Shown here piece after piece: positions 36,903-44,381 of a stretch of 55,705 nucleotides of DNA. Below the pieces are notes generated by a model. The model did not search any database. It was not told the origin of the DNA and saw only the letters and a list, made by a program, of their open reading frames with translations. Position 1 is the first letter of the stretch; each line of letters starts with the position of its first letter. The translations under genes and the position numbers were made by a program. This DNA comes from Terrisporobacter petrolearius (GTDB taxonomy: Bacteria; Bacillota; Clostridia; Peptostreptococcales; Peptostreptococcaceae): NCBI RefSeq assembly GCF_020748185.1, contig NZ_JAHZMO010000020.1, positions 1-55,705 on the forward strand, in the 5' to 3' direction.

Positions 36903-37715
36903 CTATACTTGCCAATATATAGTTGCTATAGTTGTCTTTACTTTTTCAACAACCAGTCCATCTTTACATATTGACTCTAAATATTTTTTTATAATTTTTT
37001 CTTCCTCTAAAGTGATGTCCTTGTATGATTTAACTCTGTTTATATATAATCCAAAAGCTTCTTCAAGTGTTTTTTTCATATGCCATACTTGTCTTTCATA
37101 TTCCACCTTTGGCTCATATCCTTGTAGCCATAACATTTCAAATGCATAGGCAATGTCCATATCACAGCTTTCTTTGTTTTTACTTATACCTACAAGTTCT
37201 TTTACTTTTTCAGACACTGGATCATTTCTTCTTGTAGGCTTGCACAATACACAATATTTTTTACTAGCCTTTGATAGCTTTTCAAAAGTTTCTGCACTAT
37301 TTATAGCTGGTGTCATATGAGCAAAAACTAAATCAAACTTATTTTTAAATCCATGCTTTGATAAATCAATGTTACTCCAGTCTTGACAGTAAAACTTCAC
37401 ATTGTTTGCTTTGTATATTTCTTTATTATTATTTGCGTTTTCAATCATCTTTGGTGATAAATCAATTCCTATAATATTTTCACACAAATTAGATAAAGCC
37501 ATGGAATACTTTCCACTACCACAACCCACATCTAAAACTTGAAAATCAGAATTTATCATATTATTGTTTAATATTAATTTTAAAAATTGGCTATCTTCTA
37601 CTGTAGGTACTGTAAACTTATTAAAACTTTGTGCCATACAATCCCACAAATCCACACTTGCCTTTTTATTGAAACCTCTATTTTTCCATTTATTACGAAT
37701 ATTATTTAATTCCAT
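36903..37715 (-). CDS. Class I SAM-dependent methyltransferase
   Basis: A 270-residue cytoplasmic methyltransferase. Motif I is VLDVGCGSGKYS (about residue 70), followed by IIGIDLSPKMIENA, FYCQDWSN and DLVFAHMTPAI. The C-terminal third has no motif I recognise. It is the first gene of the operon, 11 bases before fmdE, whose ribosome site overlaps its end. The substrate could be a small metal-binding molecule taken up by the transporter or a metalloprotein, but this is speculation. The start ATG follows GGAGGGG. Confidence 0.85.
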   Translation of the reverse strand: MELNNIRNKWKNRGFNKKASVDLWDCMAQSFNKFTVPTVEDSQFLKLILNNNMINSDFQVLDVGCGSGKYSMALSNLCENIIGIDLSPKMIENANNNKEIYKANNVKFYCQDWSNIDLSKHGFKNKFDLVFAHMTPAINSAETFEKLSKASKKYCVLCKPTRRNDPVSEKVKELVGISKNKESCDMDIAYAFEMLWLQGYEPKVEYERQVWHMKKTLEEAFGLYINRVKSYKDITLEEEKIIKKYLESICKDGLVVEKVKTTIATIYWQV

Positions 37716-37751
37716 TTAGCCCCTCCATATAATAAAAAATTCGCTTCGCTT

Positions 37752-37792
37752 AGGTCACTGCGTGAGCGCTATGAAATTTTAGGCAACGACCT
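37752..37792 (-). other. GC-rich hairpin in the leader of the FmdE operon
   Basis: AGGTCACTGC pairs with GCAACGACCT over ten positions (on the minus strand as RNA, two of them are G-U pairs). The loop holds the palindrome AGCGCT. The flanks TTCGCTTCGCTTAGG and ACCTTGC extend the structure. Base composition is very unlike the surrounding DNA, so it is either a structured RNA element or a dispersed palindromic repeat. Confidence 0.55.
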
Positions 37793-37895
37793 TGCTCAAA
37801 AATACATTTTTTACACTTTTTAAATAAGTTGATATAGCTTAATTCCAGAGCTTATTACAGCGTAAATTCAACTATAATTTCCTTACATATAAAAA

Positions 37896-37919
37896 AAGAC
37901 GCCATTAAATTAGCGTCTT
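37896..37919 (-). terminator. Intrinsic terminator in the leader of the FmdE operon
   Basis: On the minus strand AAGACGC and GCGTCTT form a seven-bp stem followed by seven or more T. No minus-strand gene lies upstream of it before the divergent Crp/Fnr gene, so it most likely acts as a leader attenuator. Confidence 0.65.
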
Positions 37920-38034
37920 CATAACAGTTCTTTTAGCCTTCAGGCTAAAGATTATCTCATCATTAAATTTTTACATTATCTTTTTTAAATAACATCATTC
38001 AATATTAATAATAATTTAACTATTTAAGTTTATA

Positions 38035-38050
38035 TGTTGCAAATGTAACA
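38035..38050. promoter_or_regulatory. Candidate Crp/Fnr-family operator
   Basis: TGTTGCAAATGTAACA has the TGTT-N8-AACA symmetry expected of Crp/Fnr sites (half-site TGTTRC). It sits between the divergent operon and the regulator gene, about 66 bases before the estimated start of the regulator transcript. Confidence 0.55.
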
Positions 38051-38072
38051 CTTTTATCATTTTCCCAAAAAA

Positions 38073-38102
38073 TTGATGTTTTTTAATGAAAATTAATATA
38101 AG
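38073..38102 (+). promoter_or_regulatory. Promoter of the Crp/Fnr-type regulator
   Basis: TTGATG and TATAAG are separated by 18 bases, 41 bases before the start codon. Confidence 0.5.
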
Positions 38103-38142
38103 ATTTAAATTAGTAAGACATTTAATCGAATAGGTGGTGAAT

Positions 38143-38823
38143 ATGATGATTGATGTATGTAGAGATATAAATTTGCTGACTAAATTTAATATATTTTCAA
38201 AATTTCCATTAGATCAGTTAGAACATCTTTTAAGCTGTTGTGGCGCATATTATAAGTGGTATGAAAAAAATGAGGTTATTTATTTTCAAGGAGATGAAAT
38301 AAATTTTCTATGCATAATAATGTCAGGAAGTGTTTCCATAGAAAAAGTGGATATCTTTGGAAATAATACATATATGCTAGATTTCTATTCAGGGAATTCT
38401 TTCGGTGAACAAATGGTCCTAGACACACCTTCCACAAGTCCATATACTTATAAATGCTCTACAAAATGTAAAATTCTATGTCTTCCTTTTCATAAGAAAT
38501 ATAGCACTAATAATTGTGAAAATACTTGTGAGTGTAGAGTTTTGTTTAGAGAAAATTTACTCAACCAAATTGTTAAAAATAATCTATTATTTATAAATAA
38601 ACTTGAAGTCTTATCAAAGAAAAGTATTCGTGAAAAAATAATGACATATTTAATTAATGAATCAGAAAAATGTCATTCTAGCAAAGTTCAAATTCCATTT
38701 AGCAAATCCAAATTTGCTGATTATTTGGGTGTAAATAGATCTTCACTAATGAGAGAGTTGTCTAATATGAAAAATGATGGCTTAATTGAGTTAAATGATA
38801 AAACTTTTACTATTTTAAAATAG
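38143..38823 (+). CDS. Cysteine-rich Crp/Fnr family transcriptional regulator
   Basis: A 226-residue regulator. Residues 15-115 form the cyclic-nucleotide-binding-like beta roll (EVIYFQGDEINFLCIIMSG and GNSFGEQMVLD). Residues 155-226 form the HTH (FADYLGVNRSSLMRELSNMK). It has eleven cysteines, including CSTKCKILC and CENTCECR between the sensor and DNA-binding domains, so an Fe-S, metal or redox signal is likely. The start at ATG 38143 or 38146 follows AGGTGG; upstream GTG codons lie within that site. It is divergent from the FmdE/ABC operon and is its probable regulator. Confidence 0.85.
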   Translation: MMIDVCRDINLLTKFNIFSKFPLDQLEHLLSCCGAYYKWYEKNEVIYFQGDEINFLCIIMSGSVSIEKVDIFGNNTYMLDFYSGNSFGEQMVLDTPSTSPYTYKCSTKCKILCLPFHKKYSTNNCENTCECRVLFRENLLNQIVKNNLLFINKLEVLSKKSIREKIMTYLINESEKCHSSKVQIPFSKSKFADYLGVNRSSLMRELSNMKNDGLIELNDKTFTILK

Positions 38824-38881
38824 TTGATTGTTTACCATTTTAGTAAATATTAAATATATTATAAACTTATATAAAAAAGAT

Positions 38882-38917
38882 AAAAGTATTATCAATAATA
38901 GAATTGATAATACTTTT
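38882..38917. terminator. Bidirectional terminator between the Crp/Fnr and DUF1540 genes
   Basis: A 15-bp perfect stem AAAAGTATTATCAAT / ATTGATAATACTTTT with a six-base loop between convergent genes. Confidence 0.88.
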
Positions 38918-38923
38918 ATTTTG

Positions 38924-39229
38924 TTACTCACATTCAAATGTATTACAACATGCATTTTGAACATCTATTTGAACATTATCTGCATGACAACCTTTATTTT
39001 CATTATGTACACAGTTATATGCCTCACATTTTATATTACATACATCTGTATTTAAAGCATCTATACTATTCACAAAGCTACTTTTAGCTTTATCTACAAA
39101 GGTTGTACAAGTAGTATCTAAATTTTCTACTGCACTACGTCCGCCTACATTAATGGCACCCGCCTTGCATTCATGTCCAAAATTATGTGCGCAATTTGTT
39201 ACATTACAGCTTAAATCTCCACTCTGCAT
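38924..39229 (-). CDS. DUF1540 domain-containing cysteine-rich protein
   Basis: A 101-residue protein with two DUF1540 modules (about residues 6-43 and 60-98). Each has the pattern C-x4-C-x7-C followed by a late Cys near TxCxxF: CNVTNCAHNFGHEC with TTCTTF, and CEAYNCVHNENKGC with CNTF. Such small proteins are common in spore-forming clostridia and presumably bind metal. Function is unknown. An ideal ribosome site (AAGGAGG) precedes the ATG. Proximity to a cysteine-rich Crp/Fnr regulator and metal transporter may be coincidence. Confidence 0.85.
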   Translation of the reverse strand: MQSGDLSCNVTNCAHNFGHECKAGAINVGGRSAVENLDTTCTTFVDKAKSSFVNSIDALNTDVCNIKCEAYNCVHNENKGCHADNVQIDVQNACCNTFECE

Positions 39230-39322
39230 TCTTTTACCTCCTTATATATATTTCTTTATATTATTTCCAAAAGATCAAAAGAAAATTCTAATTCAAATGT
39301 AATACTCCTGTCACATAAAACA

Positions 39323-39657
39323 AAAATTATGAGCTGGTGAGATTTAATAACTCAAAATACTATCGATAAAATATTTGATGAAGTCGAGTTTTCATGATGG
39401 CACTTGAGCATGCTGCTATTACAAGAAGTTCCTTATTATTAAAATTTAGACCTGATTTTATTCATATGGATAGATTGATCCACGAAAAAATTTAAGAAGT
39501 TCCTACATATTAAGTCTATCCTATTCCAAAAGATTTAGTGCCTAAGTCTGGACTTTTATCTATTGTTAGAACAAGTACTAAAAAAGGTAAGCTTATTGTT
39601 GAAAAAACTTTAAGCAAAATGATTGAAATAGTTAATAAGGAATTCACATGTAAATAG
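39323..39657 (+). pseudogene. C-terminal remnant of a creatininase-family amidohydrolase
   Basis: The plus strand reads KIMSW, a stop (39338), DLITQNTIDKIFDEVEF, a frameshift, then MALEHAAITRSSLLLKFRPD and FIHMDRLIHEKI, two more stops, and VYPIPKDLVPKSGLLS to a final TAG at 39657. The EHAA-ITxxSLLLKFRPDxxxMD pattern is that of the creatininase family C-terminal half. Three nonsense codons, one frameshift and a missing N-terminal half mark it as a dead fragment. Confidence 0.7.
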
Positions 39658-39735
39658 GTAAATTTATACATGGTTAATAAGTCTATTATTATGGATAATA
39701 TTAATAATAAACTTTTTTATTATGGAGGATTAACA

Positions 39736-40242
39736 ATGAGAAAAGCAATTATATGCCTGCTTATTTTTTCTATAACTTTTACAAGTATGGGTTTTAACCT
39801 TAATAAAGTTTATGGTCAAAATTTTATACTTGAATCTAGTAATCAACCACCAGTTAATAAAGAAAAAGGATATTTATCTCAACTACAAAGTATTTCTAAC
39901 CAATTAGATATACTTGCTGCAAACATATTGGACAAAATAACCAGTAACGAGGATAAAACTCCCCTTATAAAAGATGCTTCTTTTATAAAATCTCAAATTG
40001 AAGAATTAAGACTAGAGTTATTAGATTATCATAAAACAGAAAGTGGAGATATAGAACAAACTCCTATATCAGCAGCACTTTTAAATTCATTGAATTTTTA
40101 TAGTATGTCGCTTTCATATTTGTTATCAGTTATAGAAGCTACTGATTCTTCTTCTGAAAGTAAAGCTTTACAATATTATTATACAAATAAGTCTTTTGGT
40201 GATTCTATGTTATTATGGATTGAAGATCAACTAAACGAAGAA
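39736..40242 (+). CDS. Secreted hypothetical protein
   Basis: The ATG at 39736, with GGAGG seven bases upstream, opens a protein of about 169 residues; a frame from 39670 has no ribosome site. It starts with a clear signal peptide (MRKAIICLLIFSITFTSMGF) and a likely cleavage site after VYG. The mature part is helical and acidic, with no cysteine. I do not recognise a family. It is monocistronic, followed at once by a strong terminator. The DNA between it and the creatininase remnant carries nothing else. Confidence 0.65.
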
Positions 40243-40243
40243 T

Positions 40244-40271
40244 AAGCACTAAGTATATAAACTTAGTGCTT
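40244..40271 (+). terminator. Terminator of the secreted protein gene
   Basis: An 11-bp stem AAGCACTAAGT / ACTTAGTGCTT followed by a seven-T run, overlapping the stop codon region. Confidence 0.9.
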
Positions 40272-40447
40272 ATTTTTTTGCATACCTATTTAGGATAACG
40301 TTATCCACAAGTCATATTTTTTTATTGTTTATTTATCCCCAATACCAATGGTAAAATTATGTATTTATGTGCATAAATCAAATTTATTAACTAATATGTT
40401 TGCATTATTATTACCACTAAGACCTAGTTTTCCATCCTCATATAATG

Positions 40448-41473
40448 TTATTCACATAAATATATTACGAAAGGCTTAAGCTTTTTATTATAATCTTTTG
40501 ACGGTTTAAAGCTTATATATATTTTATTTTCATTCCTATTAGGATTACTTCTAACCTTTATTCCCTCTGCTTCAGGTTTTCCAACATAATCATCTTTTAT
40601 TTTTATAGTTTTTTCATGGTTATAATCTCCATTATTAGTATATGAGTATTTATAAATGGTAGGTGTTTCTCCTTCAGCACCGCCATAAATATATATATAA
40701 TGTGAGTTTGATTCTGTAATATCAAATCCTTGAAAAGATCCATTAGGACATTGCAAATCTATAAAATAAGTTACTTGAGATGATTTAAAATTATTTATAT
40801 CCATTTTATCAATTGATTTTGAATTTAATCTATGATTAATTTCATCAAGTTTATATACACCATAATAAGTAGTTTTATTTAAATCATCTATCTGCGTTCT
40901 AAAACAAATTCGATTACTCTTGTCTGAGATTGCTACTGCACTTCTAAATGCCTTTCCTTTTGGTTTTGTTGAAATATTTTCTATATTTGTTATAGTTTTC
41001 ATTTCACCAACCCTTGCCCCTGTTGGGCAACTAGAATCTACTATGTATTCTATTCTTGATATATCCTTGGACCAGTAATAAATTTTCCCATTTGAATTTT
41101 GTCTTTTATTTACTGTATTTCCTATCCATATATAAGTTTTATTTTTATGTGTTATTACTTCAATGGACTCGCCATGTCCGTAGTTTTCTAAGATTATATA
41201 ATCCTTCACATATGCTTTCTTTCCAGATATTATACATCTAGAAAGATATGTATGTTGTCTTTCTCTTTGAGTTACAAATACCTCATTTTTATTTCCAAAA
41301 TCAAAGTTTTGCAAAGCATTTTTGCTAACTAATCCTGATATTTCAACTACTTTATCTACAGTTTTATCATTAACTGTATGAGAATATATGTTATTAGTAA
41401 GCATTATCAAATATATAAAAAACCCTACAATAACTATTATTGTAGTATAAATATTATTTTTTGATTTTCTCAT
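40448..41473 (-). CDS. Helveticin J-like class III bacteriocin family protein
   Basis: A 341-residue protein with one N-terminal hydrophobic segment (residues 9-27) that is a signal peptide or anchor. The rest has beta-propeller-like repeats: VFVTQRERQHTYLSRC, ENYGHGESIEV, YIWIGN, RSAVAISDKSNRICFRT and GSFQGFDI with HYIYIYGG. From memory this order matches helveticin J proteins of lactobacilli, large heat-labile bacteriocins. Bactericidal activity is not shown by sequence, and homologues in clostridia may have other roles. It is monocistronic with AGGTG before the ATG. No immunity gene is evident nearby. Confidence 0.6.
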   Translation of the reverse strand: MRKSKNNIYTTIIVIVGFFIYLIMLTNNIYSHTVNDKTVDKVVEISGLVSKNALQNFDFGNKNEVFVTQRERQHTYLSRCIISGKKAYVKDYIILENYGHGESIEVITHKNKTYIWIGNTVNKRQNSNGKIYYWSKDISRIEYIVDSSCPTGARVGEMKTITNIENISTKPKGKAFRSAVAISDKSNRICFRTQIDDLNKTTYYGVYKLDEINHRLNSKSIDKMDINNFKSSQVTYFIDLQCPNGSFQGFDITESNSHYIYIYGGAEGETPTIYKYSYTNNGDYNHEKTIKIKDDYVGKPEAEGIKVRSNPNRNENKIYISFKPSKDYNKKLKPFVIYLCE

Positions 41474-41624
41474 AATTCACCTCTAGATGCCTATTTTAAA
41501 ATAGATCTAAATCATCAAATTTTGATTTAGATCTATTTTGCTCTATTGATGGTTTAATTATTTATTAGGAATGTAATATCATCAATAATTGGCAATTTAG
41601 ATTAGTTATAAATCCTTAGTATAT

Positions 41625-41663
41625 AAAAAGAACTACTAAACTTATAGTTTAGTAGTTCTTTTT
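41625..41663 (-). terminator. Terminator of the two-component operon
   Basis: AAAAAGAACTACTAAA pairs with TTTAGTAGTTCTTTTT over 16 bp with a seven-base loop, 24 bases after the kinase stop. Confidence 0.88.
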
Positions 41664-41686
41664 ACTATTATTAATAATCAAATATA

Positions 41687-43084
41687 TTATATTATAATCT
41701 CTATATCTGTTCCCTTTTCTAATCTACTATTAATTGCAATCTCACCATCATGTGCATTTATTACTTCCTTGGCAATTGCCATTCCTAAACCTGATCCCTT
41801 GTGATTTTCTCCCGTATTAGTTCCTCTATAATATCTGTCAAAAACATGTTCTAAATCTTTTTCACTTATTCCCTTACCATTATCGCTTATCACTATATGA
41901 GTTTTACCTTCTTTGAATATTTTAACTAAAATCTTAACATCTTCATCATTATGAACTAAAGCATTGTATAATAAGTTATTTATTACTCTTTGCATAAGTA
42001 ATTTATCTAGATTCATAATTATTGTTTCATCTTTACTTTCAAACTCAATATATCTTTCACTATATTTTGAGTCATTTAATATATCTATAACTAAGTTTTT
42101 GACTAAACTCACTATATTTACATTTTCTTTTTTTAATATTGATTTACTATTTTTTAGCTTTATATTTAAGTTTAAATCATCTACAAGCTCTTTTATATAT
42201 TCTGCTTTATTGTTTATAATGCCAGCATAAGATTTTATATCTTCATTGGAAAAATTATAATCTTCTTCTAAAAACTCTGCATATCCTTTTATTGATGAAA
42301 GAGGTGTTTTTATATCATGAGAAATATTAGCTATCCAATCTTCTTTCATTTTATCTATTTTCTTTCTTTCCAGTTCATTTTCATTCAACTTATCTGATAA
42401 ACTATTTAGTTTTTTAAAAACATTGGAATACAACCCTTTTTCAGTGTAGTTAACTTCGTAATTATTTTTATGCAAATCGTCTACTGCACCAATAATGTTA
42501 TTTACTGGTTTGGTAAGTGATTTGCTAAAAATATATCCAAAAACTATTGCCATTATAAAATCCACTACTAACACTACTATCATTGCATATTTTATATAAT
42601 TTATCATAGTATCTGTTTCTGTTATAAAAATATATTTCTGAATGTTTTTCCTAGGAAATCCTATTATATATGTATATGTAGTATTATTTATGTTTTTAGA
42701 TCCAACTAATATTTGAGACTGATCTCCTAGACCACCGGCATACTTGTATCCATTTATTACTTCTATAGTATTATATTTATCTTTTATCTCTTCAGGCTTG
42801 TCATAATTGTATACTTCTTTATTATTTTCATTTAATATTTGTATCCAAGCATCCTTTCCATTTAATAGTTTTTGGCCCTTTTTACTTATATATGGATGAG
42901 CATTACCTTCTACCTCAATATATTGCTGAAAATTCCTAACAAATTCTGATATATCATAATTGCTTGGTGTAGTGATATTTTTACTAAATAATAATGTAAA
43001 AAGTACAATAATATTAATCAAAACTACTGAAATTGCAACTATTACTATACTTAAAACATATCTAAAAGTTAATTTTATTTTCAT
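41687..43084 (-). CDS. Sensor histidine kinase of a two-component system
   Basis: A 465-residue membrane kinase. Transmembrane segments lie at about residues 10-33 and 163-186 and enclose an extracellular sensor of about 130 residues without a known motif. A HAMP linker follows (190-240). The phosphoacceptor is His256 in ISHDIKTPLSSIKGY. The ATPase domain shows NNLLYNALVHN, ISDNGKGI and GSGLGMAIAKE. It starts two bases after the response regulator, so the two are translationally coupled. The signal is unknown; the layout is of the EnvZ/PhoR-like class. Confidence 0.92.
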   Translation of the reverse strand: MKIKLTFRYVLSIVIVAISVVLINIIVLFTLLFSKNITTPSNYDISEFVRNFQQYIEVEGNAHPYISKKGQKLLNGKDAWIQILNENNKEVYNYDKPEEIKDKYNTIEVINGYKYAGGLGDQSQILVGSKNINNTTYTYIIGFPRKNIQKYIFITETDTMINYIKYAMIVVLVVDFIMAIVFGYIFSKSLTKPVNNIIGAVDDLHKNNYEVNYTEKGLYSNVFKKLNSLSDKLNENELERKKIDKMKEDWIANISHDIKTPLSSIKGYAEFLEEDYNFSNEDIKSYAGIINNKAEYIKELVDDLNLNIKLKNSKSILKKENVNIVSLVKNLVIDILNDSKYSERYIEFESKDETIIMNLDKLLMQRVINNLLYNALVHNDEDVKILVKIFKEGKTHIVISDNGKGISEKDLEHVFDRYYRGTNTGENHKGSGLGMAIAKEVINAHDGEIAINSRLEKGTDIEIII

Positions 43085-43086
43085 AG

Positions 43087-43806
43087 TTATTTATCCTTTA
43101 TTTGAAGTTTGTAACCTAACCCTTTTACATTTAGAATATATTCTGGCTTAGATGGATTTTCTTCTAACTTTTCTCTAAGCTTTCTTATATGGACCATAAT
43201 TGTATTATCAAATCCTATAAAATCTTCTCCCCATACTTCATCACAAAATCTTTCTTTACTTATTATTTGGTTTTTGTGCTTTATCATATATAAAAACATT
43301 TTATATTCCTTAGGCTTTAAATCTACTTGCTCTCCATTTTTCTTTACTTCCATTTTTTCTTCGTCTATTTCAAAAGGAGGCTCAGTTATTTTCTCATACC
43401 TATCAGGCTTACTATTGTTTATCATCATGTTTTTTGTAAGCTGAATTTTCACTCTAAGAGCTACCTCTTTTGGACTGAATGGCTTAGTAATATAGTCGTC
43501 TGCACCTATGGCAAGACCCATTATTCTATCCAATTCTTCTCCCTTTGCTGATAAAAATAATATAGGTATATTAGATGTTTTTCTTATTATTTTACAAATA
43601 TCGTAACCTTCCATATCTGGTAACATAACATCTAGTATCGCTAAATCTGGATTTATCTCTTCATAAAGATTTATAGCCATTTTACCATTTTCTGCAGTAT
43701 ATATTTTTTCAAAACCTTCTTTTACTAAGACCATTTTTAGTAAGTTTAATATTTCAACTTCATCATCTACTATAAGTATTTTGCTATTTTTTATATTTTT
43801 ATCCAT
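43087..43806 (-). CDS. OmpR/PhoB-family response regulator
   Basis: A 239-residue regulator from ATG 43806; GGAGGGG upstream rules out the earlier GTG. The receiver domain has DDE near residue 14, the phosphorylation site Asp59 in LAILDVMLPDMEGYD and Lys in YITKPFSP. The C-terminal winged helix shows VDLKPKEYKMFLYMIKHKNQ and VHIRKLREKLEENPSKPEYI. It is the first gene of a two-gene operon with the kinase. No target gene is adjacent apart from the helveticin-like gene downstream, which is beyond a terminator. Confidence 0.93.
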   Translation of the reverse strand: MDKNIKNSKILIVDDEVEILNLLKMVLVKEGFEKIYTAENGKMAINLYEEINPDLAILDVMLPDMEGYDICKIIRKTSNIPILFLSAKGEELDRIMGLAIGADDYITKPFSPKEVALRVKIQLTKNMMINNSKPDRYEKITEPPFEIDEEKMEVKKNGEQVDLKPKEYKMFLYMIKHKNQIISKERFCDEVWGEDFIGFDNTIMVHIRKLREKLEENPSKPEYILNVKGLGYKLQIKDK

Positions 43807-43949
43807 TTTCCCCTCCACAGTTTTTTATTATATTTAGTATACCAAAAAAGAGAAAAACAAAATCTTTTCTATTCTATAATTATATTTCATTTAAAAATAT
43901 TTTTTAGTTAAACTCTAAAGAACCACTGTGAATACAAATGTAATTCCTA

Positions 43950-43984
43950 AAAAAACTACTAAGTTATCAACTTAGTAGTTTTTT
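43950..43984 (-). terminator. Terminator of the ohrR-gpx-FFTR-trxA operon
   Basis: A 16-bp perfect stem AAAAAACTACTAAGTT / AACTTAGTAGTTTTTT with a three-base loop lies downstream of trxA. A second hairpin with a G-rich loop (43994-44021) precedes it. Confidence 0.85.
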
Positions 43985-44040
43985 ATATATATTAAGATTT
44001 TAAAAAGGGGGTTAAAATCTTTTGGGGGCATATTTTAGTT

Positions 44041-44355
44041 TTATAGATAATTTTCTATATTTGATTTGATTACATCTTTAGGTAAGAAACCAACCATTGT
44101 CTCTACTGGCTGTCCATTTTTTATGATAGCCATTGTTGGTATTGATTGGATTCCATACTCACTTGCAATATCCACACTTTGGTCAACATCGACTTTTATA
44201 AATTGTGTTTTTTCTTTCATTTCATTTGATAATTCTTCAAATATTGGAGCTAGCATTTTGCAAGGTCCACACCAATTTGCAAAGAAATCTACTACTACTA
44301 CTCCTTCTTCTTTTATTGCTTCCTTAAATTCATTTGAGTTAACTATTTTAGCCAT
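44041..44355 (-). CDS. trxA: Thioredoxin
   Basis: A 104-residue cytoplasmic dithiol protein. The active site is WCGPC (Cys29 and Cys32), with the cis-Pro segment SIPTMAI at the expected place and VVVDFFANW before the site. It is the last gene of the operon, 26 bases after the FFTR gene. In this setting it probably carries electrons from the reductase to the peroxidase encoded upstream. Confidence 0.95.
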   Translation of the reverse strand: MAKIVNSNEFKEAIKEEGVVVVDFFANWCGPCKMLAPIFEELSNEMKEKTQFIKVDVDQSVDIASEYGIQSIPTMAIIKNGQPVETMVGFLPKDVIKSNIENYL

Positions 44356-44381
44356 TTTTCATCTCTCCCATTTATTATTAT

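Larger units (their letters stand above)
37716..38142. other. Divergent control region of the FmdE operon and the Crp/Fnr gene
   Basis: A 427-base spacer with, from right to left, the plus-strand promoter of the Crp/Fnr gene, a 16-base palindromic operator, a small hairpin (37932-37949), a minus-strand intrinsic terminator and a GC-rich hairpin next to the methyltransferase gene. All are listed separately. The layout implies a long structured leader for the operon. Confidence 0.6.

Noticed and set aside
40293..40306. Perfect palindrome GGATAACGTTATCC, possible catabolite-repression (cre-like) site
   Set aside because: It lies between two convergent genes with no promoter beside it and matches the cre consensus only in part.
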